A stretch of 64,000 nucleotides of DNA from Halobacteriales archaeon QH_7_65_31 (GTDB lineage Archaea > Halobacteriota > Halobacteria > Halobacteriales > Haloarculaceae): positions 62,001 through 126,000 of the forward strand of contig PXQU01000013.1 in assembly GCA_003021785.1 (NCBI GenBank), given 5' to 3'. The notes under the pieces are model-generated. The model made no database searches, was not told the DNA's origin, and saw nothing but the letters and a program-made list of their open reading frames with translations. The translations under genes were made by a program, and so were the position numbers. Of this stretch, positions 1 through 8,784 are shown piece by piece. The first letter of the stretch is position 1, and every line of letters starts with the position of its first letter.

Positions 1-372
1 GACCTCCGGATCGCCGACCGCGTGACGTTCGTCGGTGATATTCCCCGCGCCGAGCGAATCGCCCACTACCGGAGTGCTCACACCTTCGTCCACACCGCCC
101 GTCGGGAGTCGTTCGCCACTGAACTCATGTGGGCGCTCGCGTGTGGCTGTACCGGCGTCGTGGAGTATCAGGGCGACTCCGCGGCCCACGAGCTGGTGGA
201 GCGTCGCCCCCGCGGGTTCCGCGTCACGACCTCCGAGGAGATCGCCGGCGCGATTCAGGACGCCCGCGAGCTGGACCACCGGACGATCGACCGCTCCCTC
301 TCGGCGTTCGACCGCGAGCAGGTGCTTGGACGACTGATAGGATTGTACCAAGAGCTGGACGCCAGCCATTGA
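1..372 (+). CDS. Glycosyltransferase family 4 (GT-B), C-terminal fragment
   Basis: The reading frame is open from base 1, so the N-terminal part lies outside the window. The visible 123 residues fit the second Rossmann domain of a GT-B, group 1 glycosyltransferase: a VTFVGDIP strand/turn, then a segment (HTARRESFATELMWALACG) that matches the usual E-x-F-G-x-x-x-x-E-A-x-A-x-G nucleotide-sugar site, and a C-terminal helix. In this family the region binds the donor sugar nucleotide. A role in cell-surface glycan or S-layer glycosylation is likely, but the substrate cannot be told. The usual EAxACG glutamate pattern is slightly changed (ELMWALACG). Confidence 0.75.
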   Translation, partial: DLRIADRVTFVGDIPRAERIAHYRSAHTFVHTARRESFATELMWALACGCTGVVEYQGDSAAHELVERRPRGFRVTTSEEIAGAIQDARELDHRTIDRSLSAFDREQVLGRLIGLYQELDASH

Positions 373-458
373 TGTAGCCCCGTACCGCCGCGCTGAAATC
401 ATATCGAGTATGTTACCATACCGATAGTTTTACGTGTGTTCGGAGTAGGATTTGTTGA

Positions 459-1052
459 ATGAAAGTTGTCGTCTGTGGACCGTCACACTCCGGAAAGAGC
501 ACGTTCACCGCCGGACTGATTCGGCTCCTGCGAGCACGAGCGTGGGAACGTGTGTTCAACCGTTCATTCACGTGGTTGACGCTTGACGTGACGGACAACA
601 CCCTGCCAACCCTCGTCGATCCTGACGGGAAACACAGACGCAAACGGGATGTGGAGTGGTCGACGGAACGTGCCCAAGAGCGGCGGGCGGGGTTCGAACA
701 CCGAGACGAATCGCTGGTGTTGGCGGATGCCCCCGGTCGGATTACCGACGAGCTGCGGCTCGTGACGGAGCCGGCCGACTGTATGATACTGTTGTGTAGC
801 CTGGAAAAGCGCGATGAGCGGCAGAGCTGGCTGGGATTCGCCGAGGAAACCGGGATCGAACTGTACGCCGACATGACGACAGTTCTACGGGAACGAATCG
901 AACCTGGGTGGAACGACCGGAGCGACCGAAACGGAACAGTTCGGAGTGTATCACGTTCTGCCTTCGACACCTGTCAGACAACCGCATTCGACGATACGAG
1001 CCACCGGATGCTCAAACAGCTAGCGACGGATCTTCTGAACGACAGTCAGTGA
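459..1052 (+). CDS. P-loop NTPase, possibly related to the ATPase domain of Csx3-AAA proteins
   Basis: 197 aa. It opens with a strand and a clear Walker A motif (GPSHSGKST, residues 7-15). Near residue 88-95 there is a strand ending in LADAPGRITDE, where a Walker B acid would be expected, then a hydrophobic strand (CMILLCSLEKRDE) and a Trp (W127) before FAEETGIELYADMTT. The order of these blocks reminds me of the P-loop domain fused to Csx3 in CRISPR-linked Csx3-AAA proteins; this is recalled family resemblance, not a search. No Csx3 domain or cas gene is nearby. It stands alone, convergent with the next gene only 5 bp away. It is certainly a nucleotide-binding protein; its role is unknown. 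Confidence 0.7.
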   Translation: MKVVVCGPSHSGKSTFTAGLIRLLRARAWERVFNRSFTWLTLDVTDNTLPTLVDPDGKHRRKRDVEWSTERAQERRAGFEHRDESLVLADAPGRITDELRLVTEPADCMILLCSLEKRDERQSWLGFAEETGIELYADMTTVLRERIEPGWNDRSDRNGTVRSVSRSAFDTCQTTAFDDTSHRMLKQLATDLLNDSQ

Positions 1053-1057
1053 AGTCG

Positions 1058-1768
1058 TCAGTTCTCGGGAGCGATCTCCGCGAGCGCCGACTCCATCGCA
1101 CTGACCGTGGCTTGTAACTCCTGTAAAGACGTGTTCAGCGATGTACGGTAGCAGACGAGTTTCGCTGACACCGTCCCACGAGTCGAGAGCTGCTCAAGCG
1201 TCTCCGGGTCTGGGCCATCGTCGGTTTCGTAGTTCGGCGAGCTCCGAAGTCGCTGCCAATTACCCTCACTGTCGTCGACGGAAACACGCAGATGTTTCCG
1301 ATGTGCGACGGCCTGGAGCTGCCGGTATCGGTCGATATCTCCCGTGACGTCGATTGGATCCGTCTCGACTTCGACGTTGTTAGCAGCACTACCGGCAATC
1401 CACGCCTCGGAGTCGATTTCAATCCGAACGTTCCCCGTCGGGTTCCGATACGTCAGGTACCACTCGCTGTCATCGGCGTAACGGTCGGTCTGCTCCCAAC
1501 CCGCCGAGTCGGCGAACGTCTCCAGATCCTCAAGCGTGAATCCCGCTGGGATATTCCCGATTCGGAACTCGATATCGCCGTCAATCTCGACAACTCGAAC
1601 GTCAACCTTCGTATCTGGATCGAGTCCGTACCGCTTGGCGGTCGACGAGTCGATGTGTAGTGCAACACCGTCACTGCTGCCGCTCTTCGAGAGGGGTTTA
1701 CTGAACTGTTCCACGGCGTGCTCACGAAGCCCACCGTCGTGTTCAGTTCCCTCGGTCTCTCGGGGCAT
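1058..1768 (-). CDS. Hypothetical haloarchaeal protein with AbrB-like N-terminus
   Basis: 236 aa, acidic, no membrane segment. After a disordered start, residues about 30-70 read like a SpoVT/AbrB swapped-hairpin segment (VALHIDSSTAKRYGLDPDTK followed by short beta strands). The rest has alternating strands and a C-terminal helix and is not recognised. A haloarchaeal TATA-like stretch (TTTATTAC on the minus strand, about 1789-1798) sits about 25 bp upstream of the ATG, in keeping with a leaderless transcript. It is convergent with the P-loop NTPase. A DNA-binding role is possible from the N-terminus but not shown. Confidence 0.6.
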   Translation of the reverse strand: MPRETEGTEHDGGLREHAVEQFSKPLSKSGSSDGVALHIDSSTAKRYGLDPDTKVDVRVVEIDGDIEFRIGNIPAGFTLEDLETFADSAGWEQTDRYADDSEWYLTYRNPTGNVRIEIDSEAWIAGSAANNVEVETDPIDVTGDIDRYRQLQAVAHRKHLRVSVDDSEGNWQRLRSSPNYETDDGPDPETLEQLSTRGTVSAKLVCYRTSLNTSLQELQATVSAMESALAEIAPEN

Positions 1769-1838
1769 ATCAGAACCTATAGACGCGATAGTAATAAAAC
1801 CGAGGTATTGTGTACTACTCGTAGTTTGCCTTTATTAA

Positions 1839-2297
1839 CTACCACTTCCCGTACGGGAGGAACTTCCCCTCGTAGGTGATCCGCACGCGGTCGCCGTCGT
1901 CGCGCTCAATTCTGTCAACGTGACACTCGAAGTCGATGGCCGACATGATCCCGTCTCCGAACTCCTCGTGAACGCAGGCCTTGATCGCGTCCCCGTACAC
2001 CTGTGGAATCTCGTAGAGCCGATACAGCATCGGGTCCGAGGGGATACTCGCCTCCGTCTCGCCCCTGTACGGCTCGCGCTGAAGCGCGTCGACGACCGCC
2101 TCGTCGTCGATACCGAGTTCCGCACACAGCGTTCGGACCTCCGCCTCGCTCGCGCTCACATCACCGAAGACGAGCGAGGCCGTCCACACCTCGTCGCGAT
2201 CGATCGACTCCGCGAGGTCGGTGAACGAGCAGTCATGCTCGCGTTTCGCCTCCTTCAGTCGGTCTGTTGCGTCGGCTCTGGGTAGCACGCTCGCCAC
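1839..2297 (-). CDS. cynS: Cyanate hydratase (cyanase)
   Basis: 152 aa, close to the usual 150-156 aa. Cyanase converts cyanate and bicarbonate to ammonia and CO2, both to detoxify cyanate and to yield nitrogen. The N-terminal half is the small helical DNA-binding-like domain (KEAKREHDCSFTDLAESI). The C-terminal half carries the family signature LYRLYEIPQVYGDAIKACV, with the Arg and Glu of the active site, followed by EEFGDGIMSAIDF, which supplies the active-site Ser. No cyanate transporter or cynR-like regulator is next to it. The start used is a GTG at 2297; another in-frame GTG lies 3 codons later. Confidence 0.93.
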   Translation of the reverse strand: MASVLPRADATDRLKEAKREHDCSFTDLAESIDRDEVWTASLVFGDVSASEAEVRTLCAELGIDDEAVVDALQREPYRGETEASIPSDPMLYRLYEIPQVYGDAIKACVHEEFGDGIMSAIDFECHVDRIERDDGDRVRITYEGKFLPYGKW

Positions 2298-2378
2298 ATC
2301 GGTCGGGAGCCGTATGAAACGCAGTGGCCGGACGCGTTCGGGAGCAGCTTTTCACGCGGCGTGGACCTAACGACATCT

Positions 2379-3525
2379 ATGTCAGCACGTGTCCTCGTCC
2401 TCGGAGCCGGAGCCGGCGGGACGATGGTCGCGAACCGGCTAGATCGCGAGCTCGGCGGACTGGCCGATATCGTCGTGCTCGACCGGACGCCGACCCACCG
2501 GTATCAGCCGGCCTTCTATCTCTCCCCGTTCGGCCACGCCGATCTCGACCACCACACTCGCGACGTGCGCGAGTACCTCCGCGAGGACGTGACGTTCTGT
2601 GAGGCGACCGTGACGGGTATCGACCCCGGCGAGCGAACGGTCGCAGTCGGCGACGGAGCGATCGACTACGACCGGCTGGTCGTCGCGCTGGGCCACGAGC
2701 TCGTCGCCGGCCCGTGGGAGGGTGAGCCGCACGTCTACCCGTTCTATCGCCCGGCGGGAGCGCGTGCGCTCCGTGAGACGCTGGCAGGACTGACCGCGCC
2801 CGGCGAACGCGAGACGCAGACGGCGCAAGCGACCGACGGCGGGACGACGACGATCGGAGCCGACCCGCCCCTCGGAGGACTATCTCTCCGAGCACGGCGT
2901 CTCCTGTCAGGTGACGCTCGCCGGTCCCGGCGACCACGTCTTCGGGACCGGGCGGAAGGAGCGCTACGACGAGGCGTTGGCAGACGTGTTCACCGAGCGC
3001 GGTGTTGACGACGAGCGCGCGTTCACCGTCGCGGACGTGTCCGGGGGCTACGTCGAGAGCGAAGACGGCCGCACGCTCGACTATGATCTCTATCTCCCCG
3101 TCTCACCACAGCGGTGTCCGGCGGTTCTGGCAGAGGAGTCGCCGCTGACCGACGCAAGCGACGAGGGCTACGTCGCCGTCGATCCCGAGACGATGCGCCA
3201 CCGCACGCACGACCGGGTGTACGCGCTCGGCGACTGCACCGACGCGCCGGTATCGAAGACGGCCGCCGCCGCGCGCAAGCAGGCCGCCGTGCTCGCCGAC
3301 AACCTCACCGCCGATCTCACGGGCCGGGCGTACGAGGCGACCTACGACGGCTTCGCCGCCTGCCCTCTACTCACCGAGAAAGGGAAGGCGATTCTCGCGG
3401 GCTACGACTACGACGGCGCGCTGTTCCCGGCCGTCGAGTCGCGGCTGAGCTGGCTCGCCGACGTGGAGGCGATCCCCCGGCTCTACTGGCAGGTGTGGCT
3501 CCGCGGCTATCTGCTCGGGATGTAG
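2379..3525 (+). pseudogene. Sulfide:quinone reductase-like flavoprotein, frameshifted and internally deleted
   Basis: Two frames together make one FAD-dependent oxidoreductase. Frame A (from the ATG at 2379) has the dinucleotide fold (VLVLGAGAGGTMVANRL) and the strand DYDRLVVALGHE. Frame B, visible from about 2863, continues at EDYLSEHG and has DRVYALGDCTDAPVSK (second FAD motif) and the C-terminal CPLLTEKGKAILAGYDYDG, then an amphipathic helix expected to dip into the membrane. Frame A runs on out of register to 3008. Between the halves, near 2850-2872, about 20-25 residues are missing compared with the family, including the K-C-x-x-x-P stretch that carries a redox Cys in SQRs. A shift plus a deletion of the catalytic segment argues for a dead gene rather than a sequencing slip. 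Confidence 0.75.
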
Positions 3526-3559
3526 ACCGTTCGGGCACGGATCAAGAGGAGGAGACGGT

Positions 3560-5995
3560 TCAGGCGTCGTGACTGTTCCGCGCTTCCTCGGCGACGCGCA
3601 CGGCCGAGACGTTACCCGCCACGTCGTGGACGCGGACGATGTCCGCCCCGCGATCGGCGGCGATGGCGCTGGCGGCGACGGTCGCCTCGTAGCGCTCGCC
3701 CGCCGGCTGTCCGCTCTGCTCGAACAGCGACTTGTGCGAGTGGCCGACGAGCACCGGACAGCCGAGCGCGTCGAACTCGCCGACGCGGTCGAGCAGCTCG
3801 AAGCTCTCGGCCGCGGACTTCCCGAATCCGATCCCGGGATCGACGATGATCTGCTCGCGGTCGAGTCCGGCGCGTTCGGCGAGGAGGATGCGCTCGCGCA
3901 GCTGTTCGATGGTGTCACCGACCACGTCGTCGTACTCGACGGTCGTGTCGGGATCGACCGGGGCGTTGATGGAGTGCATCACGACGATGGGGACGTCGTA
4001 CTCGGCGGCGACGAAGCGGATCTCCGGATCCGAGAGCCCGGACACGTCGTTGAGGAAATCCGCGCCGGCGTCCAGCGCAGCCCGGGCTGTCTTCGCCCGT
4101 CGCGTATCTACGGAGACGAGCGCGTCGAGATCGCGAATCCGCTCGATGACGGGGACGAGCCGATCGATCTCCTCCGCGACGGGGACCGGCTCCGCGCCCG
4201 GACGCGTGGACTCGCCGCCGATATCGACGATATCTGCGCCCTCGGCGACGAGCTCCTCGGCGCGCTCGACGGCGGCATCGACGGCGTCGTACTCGCCGCC
4301 GTCGTGGAAGGAGTCCGGTGTCACGTTCAGGATACCCATGACCGCGGTGCGATCCGTCCACGGGTAGCCGTCGTCGGTCTCGCCGGAGCGGGTCCCAGCC
4401 ACCGGAGTCTCGTCGACGGCGATCCGATCGGCGAGCACCGAGGCGTCGGTCTTCCTCAGTCGGGTATCGAGCGCGTCGAACTGCTTGTTCGTCCCGGCGA
4501 GGACGACATCGACGGGTTCGCGGTCCTGCGCGTCGACGCCCGAGACCACACAGCGCCCGCCGACCGCCGCCATCGCCGTATCGAGTCGCCGCGCCTGCGG
4601 CGCACGAATCGTCAGTGTCCGCGTCTCGTGAATCAGGTCGGTCTCGGCGCGCTCGCGTTCGGCACTCGGGACGTCGGCAGTTCGGAGCACCGCGCGCGCG
4701 TCGTCGCCGTCGCGGATCCGTCTCGCGGTCGGGCCGTTCGTCCACCGTTCGCGCGCTTCGCCGATCACGAACAGCGAGCCGCAGACGACGACCGCGTCCC
4801 CCACCTCGGCGGCGTCGAGTGCCGCTGAGACCGCGGCGTCGACGGAGTCGAACCCGATCGCGTTCGGGAACGACTCGGCGAGCACCCCCGGGCGCTCGGC
4901 CCGCTCGAACGCCGGGCGACAGGTGTAGACCGAATCGGCGTCCGGGAGCGCGCGCGCCATGCCGGCGTGGTCCTTGTCGGTCATCGCCCCGACGACGAGA
5001 TGGCAGTCGTCGTAGTCGAACTCGGCGAGCGTCTCCGTGAGTCGCTCACAGCTCCCGGGGTTGTGTGCGCCGTCGAGGACAGTGAGCGGCTCACGCTCCA
5101 TCACCTCGAACCGACCGGGCCAGTGGGTGCTTCGGAGCCCCTGCGCGAGGTCGTTCGTCGACACCGGTACGTCGAGTTCGTCGCCGACCTGTCGCGCGAG
5201 GGCGGCCGCGATCCCGGCGTTCTCCGCTTGGTGGGGACCAAGCATCGCGAGCCTCGTTTCGACAGTCCACTCCGGGGCGGCGAGCGAGACGCGGCTCTCG
5301 ATCCCGTCGCGACCATCGTAGCGGGCTGTCACGTCCGCGGCGTCGCCGCCGACCGTGCGAATGCGATCGTCAGTGAACTCGCGAATCGCCGCGAGTGGTT
5401 CCCCCGTCGCCGCCGTGACGAGCGGGCGATCGGTCGCGACGTGGGCCGTGTCACGAGCGATCTCGGCTTCCGTTTCCCCGAGCAGGTCGGTGTGTTCGAG
5501 GGTCACGCTCGTGACAGCACTAGCGACCGGAGTCGTCGCGGAGGTGGCGTCGTGTCTCCCGCCGATCCCCACTTCGAGGATCGCCACGTCCACGTCCTGA
5601 CGGGCGAACGCCCACAGCGCCATCCCGGTCACCGTCTCGAAGAACGTCGGCGATTTGTCCTCGCGAGCGCGCTCGGTGACGTACGGCTCGACCCGTTCGA
5701 CGTACGCCGCGACCGCGCGTTTCGACAGCGTTCGACCGTTGACCCGAACGCGTTCGCGCACATCAGCGAGATGCGGTGAGGTGTACAGTCCGACGTCGAG
5801 TCCGGTCTCGCGGAGCACGCGGTCGAGGAACGCGGCGGTCGTGCCTTTCCCGTTCGAGCCGGCGATCTGGACGACAGCGTACTCCTCGTCGGGCGAGTCG
5901 AGCGAATCGAGGAGGCGACGGGTGTGTTCGACGCCCGTGCGCGGGGAGTGTCGCCGGAGGTCGAACAGCCACGTCGCCGCCTCGTGATACTGCAT
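3560..5995 (-). CDS. folCP: Fused dihydrofolate synthase/folylpolyglutamate synthase and dihydropteroate synthase
   Basis: 811 aa bifunctional folate enzyme. Residues 1 to about 430 are a Mur-ligase-type FolC with the P-loop GSNGKGTT (residues 46-53) and the HNPGSC block; it adds glutamate to (dihydro)pteroate. From about residue 545 to the end is a TIM-barrel dihydropteroate synthase with its two signatures, MGILNVTPDSF (starting at 553, pterin/pyrophosphate loop) and DIGGESTRPGA, then DVSGLSD and the late VGHSHKS (conserved Lys). About 115 residues between them form a linker of unknown function. Such fusions are known in haloarchaea. The gene stands alone, facing the SQR remnant convergently. 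Confidence 0.93.
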   Translation of the reverse strand: MQYHEAATWLFDLRRHSPRTGVEHTRRLLDSLDSPDEEYAVVQIAGSNGKGTTAAFLDRVLRETGLDVGLYTSPHLADVRERVRVNGRTLSKRAVAAYVERVEPYVTERAREDKSPTFFETVTGMALWAFARQDVDVAILEVGIGGRHDATSATTPVASAVTSVTLEHTDLLGETEAEIARDTAHVATDRPLVTAATGEPLAAIREFTDDRIRTVGGDAADVTARYDGRDGIESRVSLAAPEWTVETRLAMLGPHQAENAGIAAALARQVGDELDVPVSTNDLAQGLRSTHWPGRFEVMEREPLTVLDGAHNPGSCERLTETLAEFDYDDCHLVVGAMTDKDHAGMARALPDADSVYTCRPAFERAERPGVLAESFPNAIGFDSVDAAVSAALDAAEVGDAVVVCGSLFVIGEARERWTNGPTARRIRDGDDARAVLRTADVPSAERERAETDLIHETRTLTIRAPQARRLDTAMAAVGGRCVVSGVDAQDREPVDVVLAGTNKQFDALDTRLRKTDASVLADRIAVDETPVAGTRSGETDDGYPWTDRTAVMGILNVTPDSFHDGGEYDAVDAAVERAEELVAEGADIVDIGGESTRPGAEPVPVAEEIDRLVPVIERIRDLDALVSVDTRRAKTARAALDAGADFLNDVSGLSDPEIRFVAAEYDVPIVVMHSINAPVDPDTTVEYDDVVGDTIEQLRERILLAERAGLDREQIIVDPGIGFGKSAAESFELLDRVGEFDALGCPVLVGHSHKSLFEQSGQPAGERYEATVAASAIAADRGADIVRVHDVAGNVSAVRVAEEARNSHDA

Positions 5996-6097
5996 ACCGG
6001 TGGTCGTTTCGGCGCGCGTTTAGACGTATCGGATAGCGTCAACGCCAGCGGAAACAGTCGAACGGTTCAAGATCGAGGGAGCCGAACGACTGACTGA

Positions 6098-7366
6098 ATG
6101 AAGCTCGACGAGTACGTCGGCGGACTCGGTGACGACGAAGCGGCGCGACGCCGACAGCTCGCCGAGGAGAAGTCCTACGAGATAACCGAGTATCTCGAAG
6201 ACGTCGAGCGGTCGATCGACGAGAGCCTGCAGGGCGACGCGCTGTTCGGCTCGACCGCGCCGGGTATCTTCGTCGGGAGGTCCTCCTACCCGGACGTGTC
6301 TGCGGGCGTACTCGCCCCAGTGAGCGACCCCGACCGCGCCGCCGAGTTCGAGACCGGTCCCCACTGGTACAAGCGCGGCTACACCATCGACGACGTGTTC
6401 CAGTCGCGGACGAACCTCCTCAACTCCGCGAAGCGCACGAACGTCCACGTCGCCGACGAGTGGGACGGCTTCACCGGCGTCCAGCGAGAGATCGCTATCG
6501 CCGACCGACCCGTCGACGTGGAGCTCGGCTTGGACGGACAGCCGGAGATCGAGATGGATCTCTCCGTTCGGGACATCTCGACGCCGACCGGCCCGCGTGC
6601 GACGGCCGAGTACGCCGATCTCGGGGAGAATCCGCACGTCCCGAAGCCGGTCGAGTACGCCCTCTCCGACGACGACTGGAAGGCTGAAGGCGCGATGACG
6701 TATCTCTACAACCGCGGGCTGGACGTGTACCAGATCGAGAACGTGCTCGCCGCGGGAGCGCTCGGCGAGACGGAGAGCCGAAAGCTCGTTCCGACGCGCT
6801 GGTCGATCACGGCGGTCGACGACACGATCTGTGAGTTCCTGCGCGGGCAGATACACAATCGTCCGAGTGTCGACCGGACGGCGGTGTGGTACAACGAGTA
6901 TCTCGGCAACCGCTTCTGGGTGATACTCGCGCCCGGCGACTTCGAGTTCGAGCTGGTGGAGCTGAAAGCCCCCGGATCCGTCTGGAATCCCGCCGGGCGC
7001 GGCTACAACGTCACCAGCGACTACGAGGGGTTCGAGGGGCGGACGAGCTACGCGAGCGAGACCGCCGGTGCGTACTACGCGGCGAAGCTCGGCGCGCTCG
7101 AAGAGCTGGCCGACCGCGGACGACAGGCGAAGGTGCTCATCGTCCGCCACGTCACCCCCGACTACTGGGGACCGGCGGGCGTCTGGCAGGTGCGCGAGAC
7201 CGTCCGAAACGCCTTCGAGGAGGGCGAGCCGGGCGAGGCGGAGACGCTCCACGACGCCGTGCGCGAACTGCTTGACCAGTGGCCCGTAGACCTGAACACG
7301 CTCCGGCGCAACTCCGAGCTCGTCGCCGGCGTCCAAGCGAGTCTGGCCGATTTCGACCGTCGATAA
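6098..7366 (+). CDS. nreA: NreA-family DNA repair protein
   Basis: 422 aa. The sequence matches the archaeal Nre family (DUF650/DUF651): PGIFVGRSSYPDVSAGVLAP near residues 65-85, then the conserved NLLNSAKRTNVHVADEWDG block and the late APGDFEFELVELKAPGS and RPSVDRTAVWYNEY blocks. In haloarchaea Nre proteins act in recovery from DNA damage and are proposed PCNA partners. The extreme C-terminus, QASLADFDRR, looks like a PIP-box (Q-x-x-L-x-x-F) as expected for PCNA binding. The start ATG at 6098 is preceded by a short intergenic gap from the divergent folCP gene. The long open frame on the opposite strand here is a high-GC artefact. Confidence 0.9.
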   Translation: MKLDEYVGGLGDDEAARRRQLAEEKSYEITEYLEDVERSIDESLQGDALFGSTAPGIFVGRSSYPDVSAGVLAPVSDPDRAAEFETGPHWYKRGYTIDDVFQSRTNLLNSAKRTNVHVADEWDGFTGVQREIAIADRPVDVELGLDGQPEIEMDLSVRDISTPTGPRATAEYADLGENPHVPKPVEYALSDDDWKAEGAMTYLYNRGLDVYQIENVLAAGALGETESRKLVPTRWSITAVDDTICEFLRGQIHNRPSVDRTAVWYNEYLGNRFWVILAPGDFEFELVELKAPGSVWNPAGRGYNVTSDYEGFEGRTSYASETAGAYYAAKLGALEELADRGRQAKVLIVRHVTPDYWGPAGVWQVRETVRNAFEEGEPGEAETLHDAVRELLDQWPVDLNTLRRNSELVAGVQASLADFDRR

Positions 7367-7376
7367 TGTTTATATC
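7367..7376 (+). promoter_or_regulatory. TATA-like box for the 7398 gene
   Basis: TGTTTATATC lies 22-31 bp before the GTG start at 7398, the spacing of a haloarchaeal leaderless promoter. It begins directly after the nreA stop codon, so the small membrane protein may have its own transcript. Confidence 0.5.
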
Positions 7377-7397
7377 CGGTCGACGTTTCGAGCCGGC

Positions 7398-7631
7398 GTG
7401 TATACACCGTTACTCCAGTTCGGGATCCCGGGCGGGGCCGAGCTGCTCGTCATCCCGATCATTCTCGCGTTGAATCTCGTCCTCGCCGTCGGCTTCGTCG
7501 GTGGGATCGGCTACTTCCTCCTCCGAATCCGTTCTGACGGCAGCGTCGGCGAACGGCTCGCCCGCATCGAACGGAAGATCGGGAAACTGGAAGCACAGGT
7601 CGAACACATGCAACAGGAGCGCGAGGAGTGA
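7398..7631 (+). CDS. Small single-span membrane protein with coiled-coil tail
   Basis: 77 aa with a GTG start. Residues about 14-42 form one long hydrophobic helix (ELLVIPIILALNLVLAVGFV and on), followed by a basic RIRSDGS turn and a charged helix with heptad-like pattern (GERLARIERKIGKLEAQVEH). A short protein of this shape may be a membrane anchor or oligomeriser. It is not recognised by function. It follows nreA on the same strand. Confidence 0.6.
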   Translation: MYTPLLQFGIPGGAELLVIPIILALNLVLAVGFVGGIGYFLLRIRSDGSVGERLARIERKIGKLEAQVEHMQQEREE

Positions 7632-7661
7632 CTCCGATCACGCCTCGGGATCGAGATTCGC

Positions 7662-8087
7662 CTACGCTTCCTCGACCAGCTCGCCGGTGTCCTCGATAAT
7701 TCCGGCCATCGTCTCGTCGTCCGGAGCCATCCCCGCGAGCCGTGCGAGCTTCATGATGGAGACGTGATACACTGTCTGGACACCGGGCGACGCTTCCCAG
7801 ATGACGACGTTACAGGGGAACAGCGCGCCGATTCGCTCCTCAGAGGCGTCGAGCGCGCGATCAGCCATCTCCGGGTTGCAGGCTCCGAGCACGTAGTACG
7901 GGTCGCGGTTCGCGTCGACTTTCTCGTTGAGCATCTCGGAGGGTGAGAACTCCGTCGGAACGCCGAAGCCGGCGTCGGTGAACACCTCGCGCACGTGCTC
8001 GATCGCCTCCTCGTGTGACATCTCCAGCGTGGCACGGTGTTCGCCGATGTCCTCGGGATCGACCGTCGCAGGATCGAACGGAAGCAT
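7662..8087 (-). CDS. DUF302 family protein
   Basis: 141 aa. The layout fits DUF302: a helix with repeated His/Glu (SHEEAIEHVREVFTDAGFGV), the YYVLGACNPEMADRAL segment with the conserved Cys-Asn-Pro, and ALFPCNVVIWE. In this family the central acid/amide patch may bind a metal or small ligand; the function is unknown. A TATA-like CTTTTATC on the minus strand (about 8110-8117) is 23-30 bp upstream of the ATG. Confidence 0.8.
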   Translation of the reverse strand: MLPFDPATVDPEDIGEHRATLEMSHEEAIEHVREVFTDAGFGVPTEFSPSEMLNEKVDANRDPYYVLGACNPEMADRALDASEERIGALFPCNVVIWEASPGVQTVYHVSIMKLARLAGMAPDDETMAGIIEDTGELVEEA

Positions 8088-8129
8088 ACAGAGGGATAGG
8101 AACGCGGCGATAAAAGCGTGCGCGTCAGG

Positions 8130-8417
8130 TCACTCGGTGGGGACCGGCCCAGTGCCGGTGACGGCACGGACGGCCTGCTCGAACTCCTGACGCGTCGGGA
8201 AGTAGGTCTCGTCGCTCTCGGCGAGCACGTCACCAAGCTCGCGAGCGCCGTCCGGCGTGCGGATCTCGGTGTCGCCCTCGCGACGGCGGATCTCGCTCAC
8301 CTCGATCCCGAAGTGGAGCCGCGAGGTGACCTGTGCGAGCGGGACGCCGGCCACGTCCGGTCCGTCGCCGAGTTCGACAGCCGGCTCCTCGCTTTCCTCG
8401 TCTTCGTCGTCGGCCAT
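8130..8417 (-). CDS. Small acidic haloarchaeal protein (DUF5789-like)
   Basis: 95 aa, very acidic N-terminus (ADDEDEESEEP), then PLAQVTSRLHFGIEVSEIRR and the C-terminal FPTRQEFEQAV. I connect this with the small haloarchaeal DUF5789 family on recall. Function unknown. It is divergent from the zinc-ribbon regulator starting at 8500. Confidence 0.6.
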   Translation of the reverse strand: MADDEDEESEEPAVELGDGPDVAGVPLAQVTSRLHFGIEVSEIRRREGDTEIRTPDGARELGDVLAESDETYFPTRQEFEQAVRAVTGTGPVPTE

Positions 8418-8499
8418 ACGACCGCTTCCAGTGGCCGGCTGTTAATCGTTGCGAACCGGCGAGCAGAAGACGTATTCACAGGCCGGCGGTAGCGGGCGC

Positions 8500-8784
8500 A
8501 TGGCCGAGCGAACGACCCGCGAGCGAATCGCCGACCACCTGCGAACGGAGAGCGCCGAGGCCGGCACGCTCGCCAACGAGTTCGAGATCACGACGAGCGC
8601 GGCGCTCTCGCACGTCGAACACATCGCGCGGTCGCTCGACGCGACGGACGAGGAGCTGCTCGCGGCCCCACCGACCTGCCGGGAGTGCGGATTCGACGGT
8701 TTCGACGATCTCATCAACCGACCGTCTCGGTGTCCGGAGTGCAAGAGCGAGTCGCTTACCGAGCCGGCGTTCACGATCAGGTGA
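8500..8784 (+). CDS. HTH and zinc-ribbon transcriptional regulator
   Basis: 94 aa. Residues 1-50 are a winged-helix-like region (RERIADHLRTESAEAGTLAN, then EITTSAALSHVEHIARSL). Residues about 60-85 hold two CxxC knuckles, CRECGFDGFDD and CPECKSES, forming a zinc ribbon. This two-part layout is common among small archaeal regulators. The ATG at 8500 is chosen because the upstream codons are not conserved-looking and the helix begins right after it. It overlaps the end of the convergent membrane protein gene by 8 bp. Confidence 0.75.
   Translation: MAERTTRERIADHLRTESAEAGTLANEFEITTSAALSHVEHIARSLDATDEELLAAPPTCRECGFDGFDDLINRPSRCPECKSESLTEPAFTIR

Noticed and set aside
6020-7336. 438-residue open frame on the minus strand opposite nreA
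   Set aside because: A high-GC antisense shadow; the plus-strand frame has full NreA family motifs.
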